NCBI RefSeq assembly: GCF_000620625.1 | Contig: NZ_JIAW01000020.1 | Location: 1-64,000 of the forward strand | Direction of reading: 5' to 3' | Source of the DNA: Mycobacterium sp. URHB0044 | GTDB lineage: Bacteria > Actinomycetota > Actinomycetes > Mycobacteriales > Mycobacteriaceae | Length of the DNA stretch: 64,000 nucleotides | In this document: in pieces, positions 33,707-41,805 of the stretch | How the letters are laid out: every line of letters begins with the position of its first letter | How positions within the stretch are numbered: position 1 is the first letter of the stretch | Translations under genes and position numbers: made by a program | The notes under the pieces: model-generated | Databases searched by the model: none | What the model saw: the letters and a program-made list of their open reading frames with translations, nothing else | What the model was told of the DNA's origin: nothing

Positions 33707-34603
33707 ATGATCGATTCGGGTGAGCTGCTGGCCTGGTACGAGCGCGAGCAGCGCGATCTGCCGTGGCGACGTCCCGGCACCAGCGCGTGGCAGATCCTGG
33801 TCAGCGAGTTCATGTTGCAGCAGACGCCGGTGGCACGGGTGGAGCCGATCTGGCGCGACTGGGTGGCACGCTGGCCGACGCCATCGGCGACGGCGGCCGC
33901 CAGCGCCGCCGACGTGTTGCGCGCCTGGGGCAAGCTCGGCTATCCGCGCCGCGCCAAGCGGTTGCACGAGTGCGCTGGGGTGATCGCCGAGCTGTTCGGC
34001 GGCGTGGTGCCGTCGGACGTCCCGACGCTGTTGACGCTGCCGGGCATCGGTGCCTACACCGCGCGTGCGGTGGCGTGCTTCGCCTACGGCCAGCGGGTTC
34101 CCGTCGTCGACACGAACGTGCGCCGCGTGGTCGCCAGAGCCGTGCACGGTCGGGCCGACTCGCCCGCCAGCGTCAGCGACCTGCTCGACGTCGACGCCTT
34201 GCTGCCCAATGACGATGCCGCGCCCCGGTTTTCGGTCGCCTTGATGGAGCTCGGCGCGACGGTGTGCACCGCGAGGTCGCCGCGCTGCGGCCTCTGCCCG
34301 CTGAGTGCGTGCGCGTGGCGGTCTGCCGGCTTCCCGGCCGCCAGCGCACCGGCCCGCAAGCCGCAGCGTTACGCGGGTACGGACCGCCAGGTGCGCGGCC
34401 GGTTGCTGGATGTGTTGCGCGGCAATGCGATTCCCGTTACGAGGGCGCAATTGGACGTGGCGTGGTTGTCCGACACCGCGCAGCGCGACCGTGCGCTGGA
34501 CTCGCTGCTGATCGACGGGCTGGTCGAGCAGACCGCGGACGGACTGTTCGCACTGGCCGGCGAAGGTGGCGAAGCCGGGCCACCGCCCGTCCCGGTCAAC
34601 TAG
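33707..34603 (+). CDS. mutY: A/G-specific adenine glycosylase MutY
   Basis: A 298-residue base-excision enzyme removing A mispaired with 8-oxoguanine. Catalytic-Glu region SEFMLQQTPVARVEP, helix-hairpin-helix with LPGIGAYTARAVACFAYG, catalytic Asp in PVVDTNVRRVVAR, and the [4Fe-4S] cluster C-x6-C-x2-C-x5-C in CTARSPRCGLCPLSAC. The C-terminal 8-oxoG recognition domain is short, as in mycobacterial MutY. Start at ATG 33707, the position giving the family start IDSGELLAWYEREQRDLPW. Confidence 0.94.
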   Translation: MIDSGELLAWYEREQRDLPWRRPGTSAWQILVSEFMLQQTPVARVEPIWRDWVARWPTPSATAAASAADVLRAWGKLGYPRRAKRLHECAGVIAELFGGVVPSDVPTLLTLPGIGAYTARAVACFAYGQRVPVVDTNVRRVVARAVHGRADSPASVSDLLDVDALLPNDDAAPRFSVALMELGATVCTARSPRCGLCPLSACAWRSAGFPAASAPARKPQRYAGTDRQVRGRLLDVLRGNAIPVTRAQLDVAWLSDTAQRDRALDSLLIDGLVEQTADGLFALAGEGGEAGPPPVPVN

Positions 34604-34606
34604 CCT

Positions 34607-36031
34607 GTGGCGGTGGCCTTAACTGGTGCGCAGCCACCGCGAACTCGCTACGCGTCGCGCGGTGACCTCGACATCGCCTACCAGGTGCTCGGCGACGGCC
34701 CGGCAGATCTGATCGTCATGCCGGGACCGTTCATCCCCATCGACTCGATCGACGACGAGCCCTCGATGTACCGCTTCTATCGCCGCCTGGCGTCGTTCTG
34801 CCGGGTGATCAGGTTCGACCACCGCGGCATGGGCATGTCGTCGCGGATTGGGTCGGCCGACACCATCACCCTGTCGTGTTGGGCGGAGGACGCCATCACG
34901 GTGCTGAATGCCGTTGGGTGCGAACGCGCTACGGTGCTCGGCTCCGGCATCAACGCCCTGAGCGCGCTGCTGTTGGCGGCTGATCATCCGGAGCGGGTGA
35001 CGAGCCTGGTGATCGTCAACGGTGCCGCCCGCGCACTGTGGGCGCCCGACTACGAAGTCGGGGTCCAGGCGACGAGCGCCCATCCGTACACGACCGTGGC
35101 GTTGACGCCGGACGCAGTCGAGCAGGGCTTCGACGTCCTCGAGATGGTCGCGCCATCGGTCGCCGCCGATCACGCGTTCCGCAGGTGGTGGGACGTCGCA
35201 GGCAACCGCGCTGCGTCACCCAGCATGGCGCGCATGTCGAGCCGGGTGCTGGTCGAAGCCGATGTGCGCGCCAAGCTGCCCCTCATCACCGCGCCGACGT
35301 TGGTCCTGCATCGTGCCGACTCGGCGTTCGTGCGGGTCGGGCACGGCCGCTATCTCGCCGAACACGTCGTCGGCGCGCGTTACGTCGAGCTGCCGGGCGC
35401 CGACTCGCTGTACTGGGTGGGCGATGCCACCTCGATCCTCGACGAGGTCGAGGAGTTCATCACCGGGGTGCGCGGCGGCTCGGACGCGGAGCGCGTGCTG
35501 ATCACCATCCTGTTCACCGACATCGTCGGTTCGACGGCACATGCCGCGGCGCTCGGCGACGACCGCTGGCGCGACCTACTCGACAACCACGATGCCGTCG
35601 TCCGCCACGAGCTCGCGCGGTTTCAGGGCCTCGAGGTGAATACCGCCGGTGACGGTTTCGTCGCGACGTTCATCAGCCCGAGCGTGGCGCTCGACTGTGC
35701 GGAGGCGATCGTCGATGCCGTTGCCGCGCTTGGCATCGCGGTGCGGGTGGGCGTGCACTCCGGCGAGGTGGAAGTGCGCGGCGACGACGTTGCGGGCATG
35801 GCCGTGCACATCGGCGCGCGGGTCAGCGGGTTGGCGGGACCGCACGAGGTCCTCGTCTCGTCGACCGTGCGCGAGATCGTGACCGGGTCACGCCGGACCT
35901 TCACCGAGCATGGCGAACACGAACTGAAGGGCGTGCCGGGCCGGTGGCGGATCTACGCCCTCGACCGCGACCGCCTGCGTCAAGCCGTTGCGGCGGACAT
36001 GGAGTCGTCGCAGGAGAAGCGCCGACGGTAG
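34607..36031 (+). CDS. Class III cyclase fused to an alpha/beta-hydrolase-like domain
   Basis: A 474-residue fusion. Residues about 10-280 form an alpha/beta-hydrolase domain (YASRGDLDIAYQVLGDGPAD, VIRFDHRGMGMSSR), but the nucleophile elbow reads LGSGINAL, so no serine sits at the expected place. The C-terminal domain (about 300-465) is a class III cyclase: metal Asp residues in FTDIVGST and GDGFVATF, and GARV near the transition-state Arg. The usual substrate-selecting Lys before GDG is Asn (EVNTAGDGF), so adenine versus guanine specificity is unclear. Probably a cAMP/cGMP enzyme sensing a small ligand through the dead hydrolase. Three bases after mutY. Confidence 0.85.
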   Translation: MAVALTGAQPPRTRYASRGDLDIAYQVLGDGPADLIVMPGPFIPIDSIDDEPSMYRFYRRLASFCRVIRFDHRGMGMSSRIGSADTITLSCWAEDAITVLNAVGCERATVLGSGINALSALLLAADHPERVTSLVIVNGAARALWAPDYEVGVQATSAHPYTTVALTPDAVEQGFDVLEMVAPSVAADHAFRRWWDVAGNRAASPSMARMSSRVLVEADVRAKLPLITAPTLVLHRADSAFVRVGHGRYLAEHVVGARYVELPGADSLYWVGDATSILDEVEEFITGVRGGSDAERVLITILFTDIVGSTAHAAALGDDRWRDLLDNHDAVVRHELARFQGLEVNTAGDGFVATFISPSVALDCAEAIVDAVAALGIAVRVGVHSGEVEVRGDDVAGMAVHIGARVSGLAGPHEVLVSSTVREIVTGSRRTFTEHGEHELKGVPGRWRIYALDRDRLRQAVAADMESSQEKRRR

Positions 36032-36957
36032 TCCGACGGCGTGACACCGATGACCCGGCGGAAGTGGTGGCGCAGCAGCGTCGCCGTGCCGAAGCCCGAT
36101 CGGTCCGCGATCCGGTCGATGTCGAGGTCGGTTTCCTCGAGCAGGCGGCGTGCGTACAGCACGCGCTGATCGGTCACCCACTGCATCGGGGTGCGGCCGG
36201 TCTCCTCGACGAAGCGGCGGGCGAACGTGCGTGCCGACATGTTCACCCGGCGGGCCAGCATGGCGACCGTCAGCGGTTTGTCGAGATTGGAGAGCACCCA
36301 GTCGAGGTGCGGGGCGAAGCCCTCCGAACATCGCACCGGGATCGGCTGGTCGATGTACTGGCGCTGTCCCCCGTCGCGTTGCGGCGGCACCACCATGCGG
36401 CGCGCGATCTTGTTGGTCACCTCGCTGCCGAGTTCCCGGCGGACCAGGTGCAGGCACGCGTCGATGCCCGCCGCGGTGCCTGCGCTGGTGATGAGATTGC
36501 CGTCGTCGACGAACAACACGTTGCGGTCGACCTTCGCCGTCGGATACAGCCGGGCGAGTTCGTCGGCGTGCATCCAGTGCGTGGTGCACGGCCTGCCGTC
36601 GAGCAGGCCGGCGGCGCCCGCCACGAAGGCGCCCGAGCAGACGGTGAGGATGATCGATCCCGAGTCGGCGGCGGCCCGGACGGCCTCGAGTGCCGCGGGC
36701 AGATAGCCGTCGTTCTGGCTGGCGATCGCGGGAATCGCCACCAGGTCGGCACCGACGAGGTCGTCGAATCCGTGGTCGGGGGTGATCGTCGCGCCGACCG
36801 ACGTCCGAAGCGGCTTGCCCGGCTCGGGGCCGCAGACCTTGAAGTCGAAGTTGGGGACGCCGTCGGCCGACCGGTCGATCCCGAAGACTTCGCAGATGAC
36901 GCCGAATTCGAAGACGGCGAGGCCGTCCAGCACCAACGTCGAAACGGTCTTGATCAT
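35980..36957 (-). CDS. GlxA-family AraC-type regulator
   Basis: A 325-residue regulator with an N-terminal DJ-1/PfpI-like domain (STLVLDGLAVFEFGVICEVF; ILTVCSGAFVAGAAGLLDGR with the nucleophile-elbow Cys; TTHWMHADELARLYP) and a C-terminal AraC double helix-turn-helix (LTVAMLARRVNMSARTFARR; IADRSGFGTATLLRHHFRRV; GVTPSDYRRRF). Such proteins usually activate neighbouring genes. It overlaps the convergent cyclase gene by 52 bases and diverges from two paralogous small membrane-protein genes whose promoters share repeats that begin at its own start codon. Confidence 0.88.
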   Translation of the reverse strand: MIKTVSTLVLDGLAVFEFGVICEVFGIDRSADGVPNFDFKVCGPEPGKPLRTSVGATITPDHGFDDLVGADLVAIPAIASQNDGYLPAALEAVRAAADSGSIILTVCSGAFVAGAAGLLDGRPCTTHWMHADELARLYPTAKVDRNVLFVDDGNLITSAGTAAGIDACLHLVRRELGSEVTNKIARRMVVPPQRDGGQRQYIDQPIPVRCSEGFAPHLDWVLSNLDKPLTVAMLARRVNMSARTFARRFVEETGRTPMQWVTDQRVLYARRLLEETDLDIDRIADRSGFGTATLLRHHFRRVIGVTPSDYRRRFSCDDSMSAATA

Positions 36958-37028
36958 GGCAGTATCTTATCGCAGGCGGGCAGTGCTGCCACTGTTGGCG
37001 GAATATTTCTCATTGAACGATTGCTGCC
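36958..37028. promoter_or_regulatory. Regulator/micro-protein divergent promoter, repeat copy 1
   Basis: This 71-base interval contains GGCAGTAT (36958-36965), 20 bases later CTGCCACTGTTGGCGG followed by AATAT, and TGCCATGA at the gene start. The same elements, in the same order and with the same 20-base spacing, recur before the second small gene. They are likely binding sites for the divergent GlxA-type regulator. Confidence 0.6.
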
Positions 37029-37250
37029 ATGAACATGTTGCTGACCTTCCTGATCCTCACCGCACCGTTCGCTCTGGCCGCCGGTCTGAGCTGGGCTTCT
37101 CACCGCCGCCATCCCCTGCGCGCGTATCTGGCGGGCGTGGCCGAAGACCGTGACGACTATCGCGTCGAACACGATCTCGACGCCGTCAGAACGCGCTTCG
37201 AGCGGAATCCCACCTGGCCCGTCTCAGGCGTGAAGGGCGAACGACGCTAA
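37029..37250 (+). CDS. Small membrane protein, paralogue 1
   Basis: A 73-residue protein: an N-terminal transmembrane helix (MLLTFLILTAPFALAAGLSW), a basic stretch (SHRRHPLR), and an acidic/basic tail EDRDDYRVEHDLDAVRTRFE. It aligns with the 69-residue protein 110 bases downstream: APFALAA-LSW, RR, LR, then ED-RD-RxxHDxDAxRTRFE. I recognise no family. It is unlikely to be spurious because both the coding part and its promoter are conserved between the two copies. Probably an inner-membrane protein with a cytosolic tail. Confidence 0.65.
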   Translation: MNMLLTFLILTAPFALAAGLSWASHRRHPLRAYLAGVAEDRDDYRVEHDLDAVRTRFERNPTWPVSGVKGERR

Positions 37251-37276
37251 GAACAAGCCGACGGCGCCGGGGTATT

Positions 37277-37362
37277 CCCATGATCGTTTTGGCAGTATTT
37301 GTCTGCAAGGTGTCGTTCCTGCCACTGTTGGCGGGATATACATCAAGAGCAGCATTACTGCC
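37277..37362. promoter_or_regulatory. Promoter of second small gene, repeat copy 2
   Basis: This copy has GGCAGTAT (about 37291-37298), CTGCCACTGTTGGCGG exactly 20 bases later, then GATAT, and ACTGCCATGA at the gene start. GGCAGTA and TACTGCC form an inverted pair within the interval. The block is a duplicate of the region before the first small gene; the rest of the 37251-37362 spacer shows nothing else. Confidence 0.6.
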
Positions 37363-37572
37363 ATGACCATTGCCCTGGTACTCCTCATCATGATCGCCCC
37401 CTTCGCTCTGGCAGCGGCGCTCAGCTGGACCGCCCGCCGCAGCGGCACGCTTCGCATCCACTACGACCGGTACCGCTGGTCCACCCCGGAATTGGGCCGG
37501 CTGTTCGAAGACGACCGGGACGGCTTCCGCATCGCGCACGACGTCGACGCGATCCGCACCCGCTTTGAGTAG
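37363..37572 (+). CDS. Small membrane protein, paralogue 2
   Basis: A 69-residue protein with one N-terminal membrane helix (MTIALVLLIMIAPFALAAAL) and a C-terminal cytosolic segment YRWSTPELGRLFEDDRDGFR followed by IAHDVDAIRTRFE. It is a tandem paralogue of the protein at 37029-37250, sharing the helix end, the Arg pair and the HDxDAxRTRFE end. No known domain. Regulated presumably by the GlxA-type gene through its own copy of the promoter repeat. Confidence 0.65.
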   Translation: MTIALVLLIMIAPFALAAALSWTARRSGTLRIHYDRYRWSTPELGRLFEDDRDGFRIAHDVDAIRTRFE

Positions 37573-37593
37573 CAACCCCTTTGGGTCAACCGG

Positions 37594-38355
37594 TCACCGA
37601 AGGGCGAGCGTCGACAAGAACGACTGGACCGCATCACGATAGTCCTGCGGAGCATCGTCGTGAACCAGATGCCCAGCGCCAGGAACGCGCAAATACGTTG
37701 TCCTATAGCCAGTCTCGTTCATCTCATGCATCTGCCCCGGTGGCGTCACCGAATTGCCCGCCTCGATCAGCAGCGCCGGTGCCCGCACCGAATGCCACTG
37801 CGCCCAATAGTCTCTGGTCCCCCACTCCGCGGCGATCTCGATCCAGCGCTCGGGCGGCCCGTGCAGCCGCCAACCCGTAGCCGTCCGGTCGAACGCCTCA
37901 AGGAAGTACTGCCCGGCAACGTCGCCGAACTCGTCGAAAACCTGCTGCTCCGAAGTGAACTCGGCAGGCAAGGCATGCAGCCACGGCTCCCACGGACCGG
38001 TGGTGCGGCCGCGGAAGTCGGGAGCCATGTCCTCGACCACCAGGGCCGCCACCAATTCCGGGCGAGCCGCCGCCAGACACCACGAGTGCAGGCCCCCCAT
38101 CGAGTGCCCGATCAAGGTGACCGGCCCAATGTCGGAAACGGCGTCGGCGAGGTCGGTGACGAACCGCTCGGTGCTGATCGGGTGTGGGTCGGCGACGTCA
38201 CGGCCGCGATGCCACGGCGCGTCGTAGGTGTACACCCGGCCCGCCTCCGTCAGCCAAGGGAGCTGACGCGACCACGTGCTGCCCCGGCCCATCAGGCCGT
38301 GGACGAGCACGATGGGCGCTCCGCTACCGCCCCTCGCGGTCAGTTCGGTGCGCAT
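37594..38355 (-). CDS. Alpha/beta hydrolase, Rv3591c-like
   Basis: A 253-residue serine hydrolase: oxyanion motif VLVHGLMGRGSTW, nucleophile elbow IGHSMGGLHSW and catalytic His in VPGAGHLVHDDAP. The acid residue is probably the Glu in LLIEAGNSV. Substrate unknown. The ATG at 38355 gives a length close to Rv3591c, its counterpart between the carbonic anhydrase/mutY group and mhuD. It is divergent from mhuD, with 52 bases between the starts. Confidence 0.85.
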   Translation of the reverse strand: MRTELTARGGSGAPIVLVHGLMGRGSTWSRQLPWLTEAGRVYTYDAPWHRGRDVADPHPISTERFVTDLADAVSDIGPVTLIGHSMGGLHSWCLAAARPELVAALVVEDMAPDFRGRTTGPWEPWLHALPAEFTSEQQVFDEFGDVAGQYFLEAFDRTATGWRLHGPPERWIEIAAEWGTRDYWAQWHSVRAPALLIEAGNSVTPPGQMHEMNETGYRTTYLRVPGAGHLVHDDAPQDYRDAVQSFLSTLALR

Positions 38356-38407
38356 GCCGCCATCCTGCCTTCCCGCCGGTGTCGAGTCGGGCGGTAACCT
38401 GATGCCC

Positions 38408-38719
38408 ATGCCCGTGGTGAAGATCAACGCGATCGAAGTTCCCCCCAACGCCGGTCCGGAGTTGGAGAAGCGGTTCGCGAATCGTGCACACGCCGTCGAC
38501 AACCAGCCCGGTTTCCTCGGATTCCAGTTGCTGCGCCCGGTCAAGGGCGAGGACCGCTACTTCGTGGTCACGCAGTGGGAAACCGAGGAGGCGTTCCAGG
38601 CCTGGGCCAGCGGCCCCGCCGTCGAGGCGCACGCCGGGCAGCGCGCCAATCCCGTCGCCACCGGTGCGTCGCTCCTCGAATTCGAGGTCGTGTTGGACGT
38701 TCAGAAGTCGGGGGCGTAG
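38408..38719 (+). CDS. mhuD: Heme-degrading monooxygenase MhuD
   Basis: A 103-residue dimeric ferredoxin-like (ABM-fold) enzyme that opens heme to mycobilin and frees iron without releasing CO. Residues known to matter in the M. tuberculosis enzyme are in place: Asn7 (KIN), Trp66 (FQAWASG) and the heme ligand His75 (VEAHAG). The sequence is close to Rv3592 over its whole length, including LLEFEVVLDV at the end. It precedes lpqF by 17 bases. Expected to rise on iron limitation. Confidence 0.95.
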   Translation: MPVVKINAIEVPPNAGPELEKRFANRAHAVDNQPGFLGFQLLRPVKGEDRYFVVTQWETEEAFQAWASGPAVEAHAGQRANPVATGASLLEFEVVLDVQKSGA

Positions 38720-38736
38720 CGACTTGGGGATCTACG

Positions 38737-40110
38737 TTGCGGGGACCGGCGCTTAGCTCAGGCCGGGGACGACGCCGCGCGGCCGGGCTCCCGGTCGTCT
38801 TCGCGCTCATCGTCGCCCTGGCTTGCGGCTGCGCCCACGCAGGCCCGCCTCCGGCAGAGGCCGCTGCCTACGGGGTGCACATCGACATCAACACCCCGCA
38901 GGGCCTGCACGCCAAGCAGACCCTGGACATGATCAACTCCGACTGGCCCATCGGCCCCGTTGGAGTCCGCACGCTCGCCGTCCCCGCTCAGGTCGACAGC
39001 GTCGTCGCTGCCCTTGATCGGCTGTGGTGGGACCGGCCGATCACCGTGACGAGCATCGACGTCGGTGCTGGCGCGGCGACGCTGCACACGCTGACGTCCT
39101 ACGGGGCGGCTCAAGACATCGAATTGCGAACGAGCAATGGTGGTTTGGTGGACCGCTTCAAGGTCACCATCCAGCCGCCCCCGATCCGGAAATGGTCCGA
39201 CATCGATGCGGAGCTGACGAAGTCCGGTGCCCGCTACTCCTACCAGGTGTCGAAGGTGAGCGACGGCAAGTGCACGAGGTTGGCGGGCAGCAACGTCGAC
39301 CAGTCACTTCCACTGGCGTCCATCTTCAAACTGTATGTGCTGCTTGCCGTTGCGGACGCCGTCAACGCAGGCACGTTGAGCTGGACCGATCAGCTCACCA
39401 TCACCGCCGAGGACAAAGCCGTCGGCTCGGCCGGCTTCGACCACCTTCCACCCGGCGCCAAGGTGTCGGTGCGCGACGCCGCCCAGCAGATGATCTCGGC
39501 CAGCGACAACATGGCCACCGATCTCCTCATTGGCAGGCTCGGCCCCGGCGCCGTCGATAGGGCCCTGGTGCGGGCCGGCCACCACGATCCCGCGAGCATG
39601 ACGCCGTTCCCCACCGCACACCAGTTGTTCGCCATCGGTTGGGGCGATCCCGACATCCGCGAGCAGTGGAAGAAGGCCGTCGAGCACGGTGGGCCGCAGG
39701 CCCGCACGCAGGTACTCGCGATGACCAACGAGAACCCCTACGACCCCGATCCGTACCGAACCCACACGCCCGCTTCGGAATTCGGCGCCGAGTGGTACGG
39801 CAGCGCCGCCGACATCTGCCGGGTGCACGCCGCGTTGCAGACGGCGGCGGTCGGCCCCGCGGCGCCGGTCCGCGACATCGTGTCGGCCACCCCCGGCATC
39901 GATCTGGACCAGGCGAACTGGCGCTACATCGGCGCCAAGGGCGGAAACCTGCCAGGAGACCTGACCTTCAGCTGGTACGCCGAGGACCGCACCGGCCAGG
40001 CGTGGGTAGTGAGCTTCCAGCTGAACTGGCCGAAATACCGCAGCCTGGCGGCGGCCGAGTGGCTGCTCTCGATCGCAAAGCAGGCGTTCGGGCTCATCCC
40101 GGTTGGGTGA
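38737..40110 (+). CDS. lpqF: Lipoprotein LpqF, class A beta-lactamase-like
   Basis: About 457 residues. A signal peptide ends in a lipobox (VALACGCAHAG), then an N-terminal domain of about 130 residues precedes a serine beta-lactamase-like domain with SxxK in LASIFKLYVLL, SDN in SASDNMATDLL and KGG (IGAKGGNLPG) where KTG is usual. Such proteins may be esterases or D,D-peptidase relatives rather than true beta-lactamases. The start is taken as TTG 38737 with GGGGA upstream, since no ATG or GTG lies between the mhuD stop and the signal peptide; this gives the length of Rv3593. Confidence 0.85.
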   Translation: MRGPALSSGRGRRRAAGLPVVFALIVALACGCAHAGPPPAEAAAYGVHIDINTPQGLHAKQTLDMINSDWPIGPVGVRTLAVPAQVDSVVAALDRLWWDRPITVTSIDVGAGAATLHTLTSYGAAQDIELRTSNGGLVDRFKVTIQPPPIRKWSDIDAELTKSGARYSYQVSKVSDGKCTRLAGSNVDQSLPLASIFKLYVLLAVADAVNAGTLSWTDQLTITAEDKAVGSAGFDHLPPGAKVSVRDAAQQMISASDNMATDLLIGRLGPGAVDRALVRAGHHDPASMTPFPTAHQLFAIGWGDPDIREQWKKAVEHGGPQARTQVLAMTNENPYDPDPYRTHTPASEFGAEWYGSAADICRVHAALQTAAVGPAAPVRDIVSATPGIDLDQANWRYIGAKGGNLPGDLTFSWYAEDRTGQAWVVSFQLNWPKYRSLAAAEWLLSIAKQAFGLIPVG

Positions 40111-40111
40111 G

Positions 40112-40663
40112 TCAACCCGTCGACCGCAACGTCCACGCCTGCCCGCGGAAGTGCAGCACCGTCCGGCTGGCCGGGCCCACGTCGATGCGCCAGAACGACC
40201 TCGGCGGCGAATCGAGCACCACCAGGATCGCCGCACGGATCACGGACGGATGCGTCACGGCCACCAACCGGCCGCGCTGACCGCTCACCGAGCCCAGCCA
40301 AGCACGCACCCGGGCGATCAGGTCGACCACCGACTCACCGCCGTGCGGGGCCTGTGCGGGTTCGGTCAGCCACATCGCCAAGTCCGCAGGCAGCACTCCG
40401 CCGAGGACGTTGCCGCGCCAGGCGCCGCAGTCCAGATCGGCCAGCCGAGGTTCGGTGCGCGCGCGCAGGCCGAGTAGCTCAGCGGTCTGGCGGGTGCGTT
40501 TCTCGGGCCCGCACAGCGCCGCGTCGACGGGCCCGAGTTCGACGGTCGCATCCACCTGGCGATGACCGACGGCGTTCAGTGGTTCGTCGGTGGGAAATCG
40601 TCCGGCCGCCATCGCGTCGGTCATGGCGTGTGACACGAGGGTCAGCCGGACGACCTCACTCAC
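40112..40663 (-). CDS. Histidine phosphatase-like protein with altered RHG motif
   Basis: A 183-residue member of the histidine phosphatase superfamily: ALCGPEKRTRQTAELLGL, DLDCGAWRGN and the second His in VTHPSVIRAA are present. The N-terminal catalytic RHG motif is SHA (LVSHAMTDAM): the His remains but the phosphate-binding Arg is lost. It follows cbtA by 13 bases on the same strand, so it belongs to the B12-riboswitch operon, where a CobC-like (alpha-ribazole phosphate) phosphatase would make sense. With the altered motif, activity is uncertain. GTG 40663 is the assumed start. Confidence 0.75.
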   Translation of the reverse strand: MSEVVRLTLVSHAMTDAMAAGRFPTDEPLNAVGHRQVDATVELGPVDAALCGPEKRTRQTAELLGLRARTEPRLADLDCGAWRGNVLGGVLPADLAMWLTEPAQAPHGGESVVDLIARVRAWLGSVSGQRGRLVAVTHPSVIRAAILVVLDSPPRSFWRIDVGPASRTVLHFRGQAWTLRSTG

Positions 40664-40676
40664 TCAAAGCCCAAAC

Positions 40677-41471
40677 TCACGTAGCAGCCGACACCGTCTT
40701 CGGCCGAGCCGTGTCCAGCAGCCGGGACACCAGTGCGCCGAACACCAGCCCGATCGTCGCCCACATCACGACCTGCGTTCCGAGCGAGTACAGCCGGAAC
40801 TCGTACAGGTCGTCGGCGGGGAAGCCGCCGAACACGATGTTGCCTGCGTCGTCGCGCAGCGGACCGGGCGTCTCGTCGATCGTCGGCAGGATCAGCATGA
40901 CGATCGCGACGGCCACGACGTAGCTGCCCGCCGCGGCCAGACCGGCGTTCCACCCTCCCAGTCGCGGCGCCAGCCGACGGCCCAGGTAGACCGCGGCCAC
41001 CAGCAGCGCCACCGACAACACGACCATCAGCAGGTACAGCAGCGTGCGCTGCCGAATCGTCTCGTCCAGGCTGGTCGCCGGCGGGCTCGCCGGGTACTTG
41101 AGGAACGGAACGACGTAGACGCTCAACAACATTCCGCCTGCCACCAACAACGACAGCGCCCGCGCGGACACATTGGCGACGCGGCCGTACGCCACGCAGA
41201 ACACGACCGCGAACAGCGCACTCATCGCCACGCTGAACGCGAGCACCCCGAACCCCATCCCGACGTTGGCCTGCACACCGCGGGTGAACAGTTCCACCCC
41301 GTGTTCGTGCCCGTGACCGCCGTGCGCGCCCTCGTGAGCGGCGCTGAGTCCGTCCTCGAAGGCGATGGCGCGCTCGATCACGGGTTCGACGAAGACCCGC
41401 GCGAAGGCGAAGGAGAGCACACCGGCGAGGGCGCCGGCCAGCAGACCGCGCCCGATGATTCGCTTTTCCAT
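40677..41471 (-). CDS. cbtA: Cobalt transporter subunit CbtA
   Basis: A 264-residue membrane protein with about six hydrophobic segments. After the first helix (GRGLLAGALAGVLSFAFARV) comes a His-rich loop (HEGAHGGHGHEHG, about residues 46-58) suited to cobalt binding. EPVIERAIAFE and the later VVPFLKYPASPPATSLDETI are typical of CbtA. With CbtB it imports cobalt for cobalamin. ATG 41471 lies one base after the cbtB stop. Confidence 0.88.
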   Translation of the reverse strand: MEKRIIGRGLLAGALAGVLSFAFARVFVEPVIERAIAFEDGLSAAHEGAHGGHGHEHGVELFTRGVQANVGMGFGVLAFSVAMSALFAVVFCVAYGRVANVSARALSLLVAGGMLLSVYVVPFLKYPASPPATSLDETIRQRTLLYLLMVVLSVALLVAAVYLGRRLAPRLGGWNAGLAAAGSYVVAVAIVMLILPTIDETPGPLRDDAGNIVFGGFPADDLYEFRLYSLGTQVVMWATIGLVFGALVSRLLDTARPKTVSAAT

Positions 41472-41472
41472 G

Positions 41473-41688
41473 TCAGTGGCAGGGGAAGCCGAGCAGGTGC
41501 CGGGCGTCGTGCACGAACTCGTGCACGTGGGTGTCGCTGCCGAAGATCGACGTCGCACCCTGGTCCATGCCGACGAAGTAGAGCACCAGAAGGGCCAGGA
41601 AGGCGGTGGCCGAGAGCCAGACGGCCGCCCGGGTCACCGAGAGATCGAGTGCGGGCGCTGCGCTGCGGCGAGCGTCGGAAGAGGTCAT
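41473..41688 (-). CDS. cbtB: Cobalt transporter subunit CbtB
   Basis: A 71-residue protein with a single transmembrane helix (VWLSATAFLALLVLYFVGMD) and a C-terminal metal-binding tail HVHEFVHDARHLLGFPCH, the CbtB signature. It is the first gene after the cobalamin riboswitch. GAAAGGA lies upstream of the ATG at 41688, right after a small hairpin that may cover it when the riboswitch binds B12. Confidence 0.9.
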   Translation of the reverse strand: MTSSDARRSAAPALDLSVTRAAVWLSATAFLALLVLYFVGMDQGATSIFGSDTHVHEFVHDARHLLGFPCH

Positions 41689-41694
41689 GTTTAC

Positions 41695-41805
41695 GTTCCT
41701 TTCGGGATTTCGCGTCCCGTATCCAAGGGTGATGACGTACGTCGGGTCTGACTTTTCACAGTGGCGCGACCGTTCTGGATTTGCACCAGAATTCCGTCGT
41801 CCGTC
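41695..41805 (-). ncRNA. Cobalamin riboswitch
   Basis: On the minus strand the leader of cbtB contains GGAATTCTGGTGCAAATCC, then CAGAACGGTCGC, the B12 box GCCACTGTGA (complement of 41756-41765) and AAGTCAGACCC: the conserved core of cobalamin riboswitches. Downstream, GGGACGCGAAATCCC can pair next to the ribosome-binding site, suggesting translational control. A TATGAT -10 lies just upstream (complement of 41818-41823). Exact ends are estimated. Confidence 0.88.

Noticed and set aside
40103..40477. 124-residue plus-strand frame after lpqF
   Set aside because: Lies opposite the histidine phosphatase gene and has no recognisable domain.
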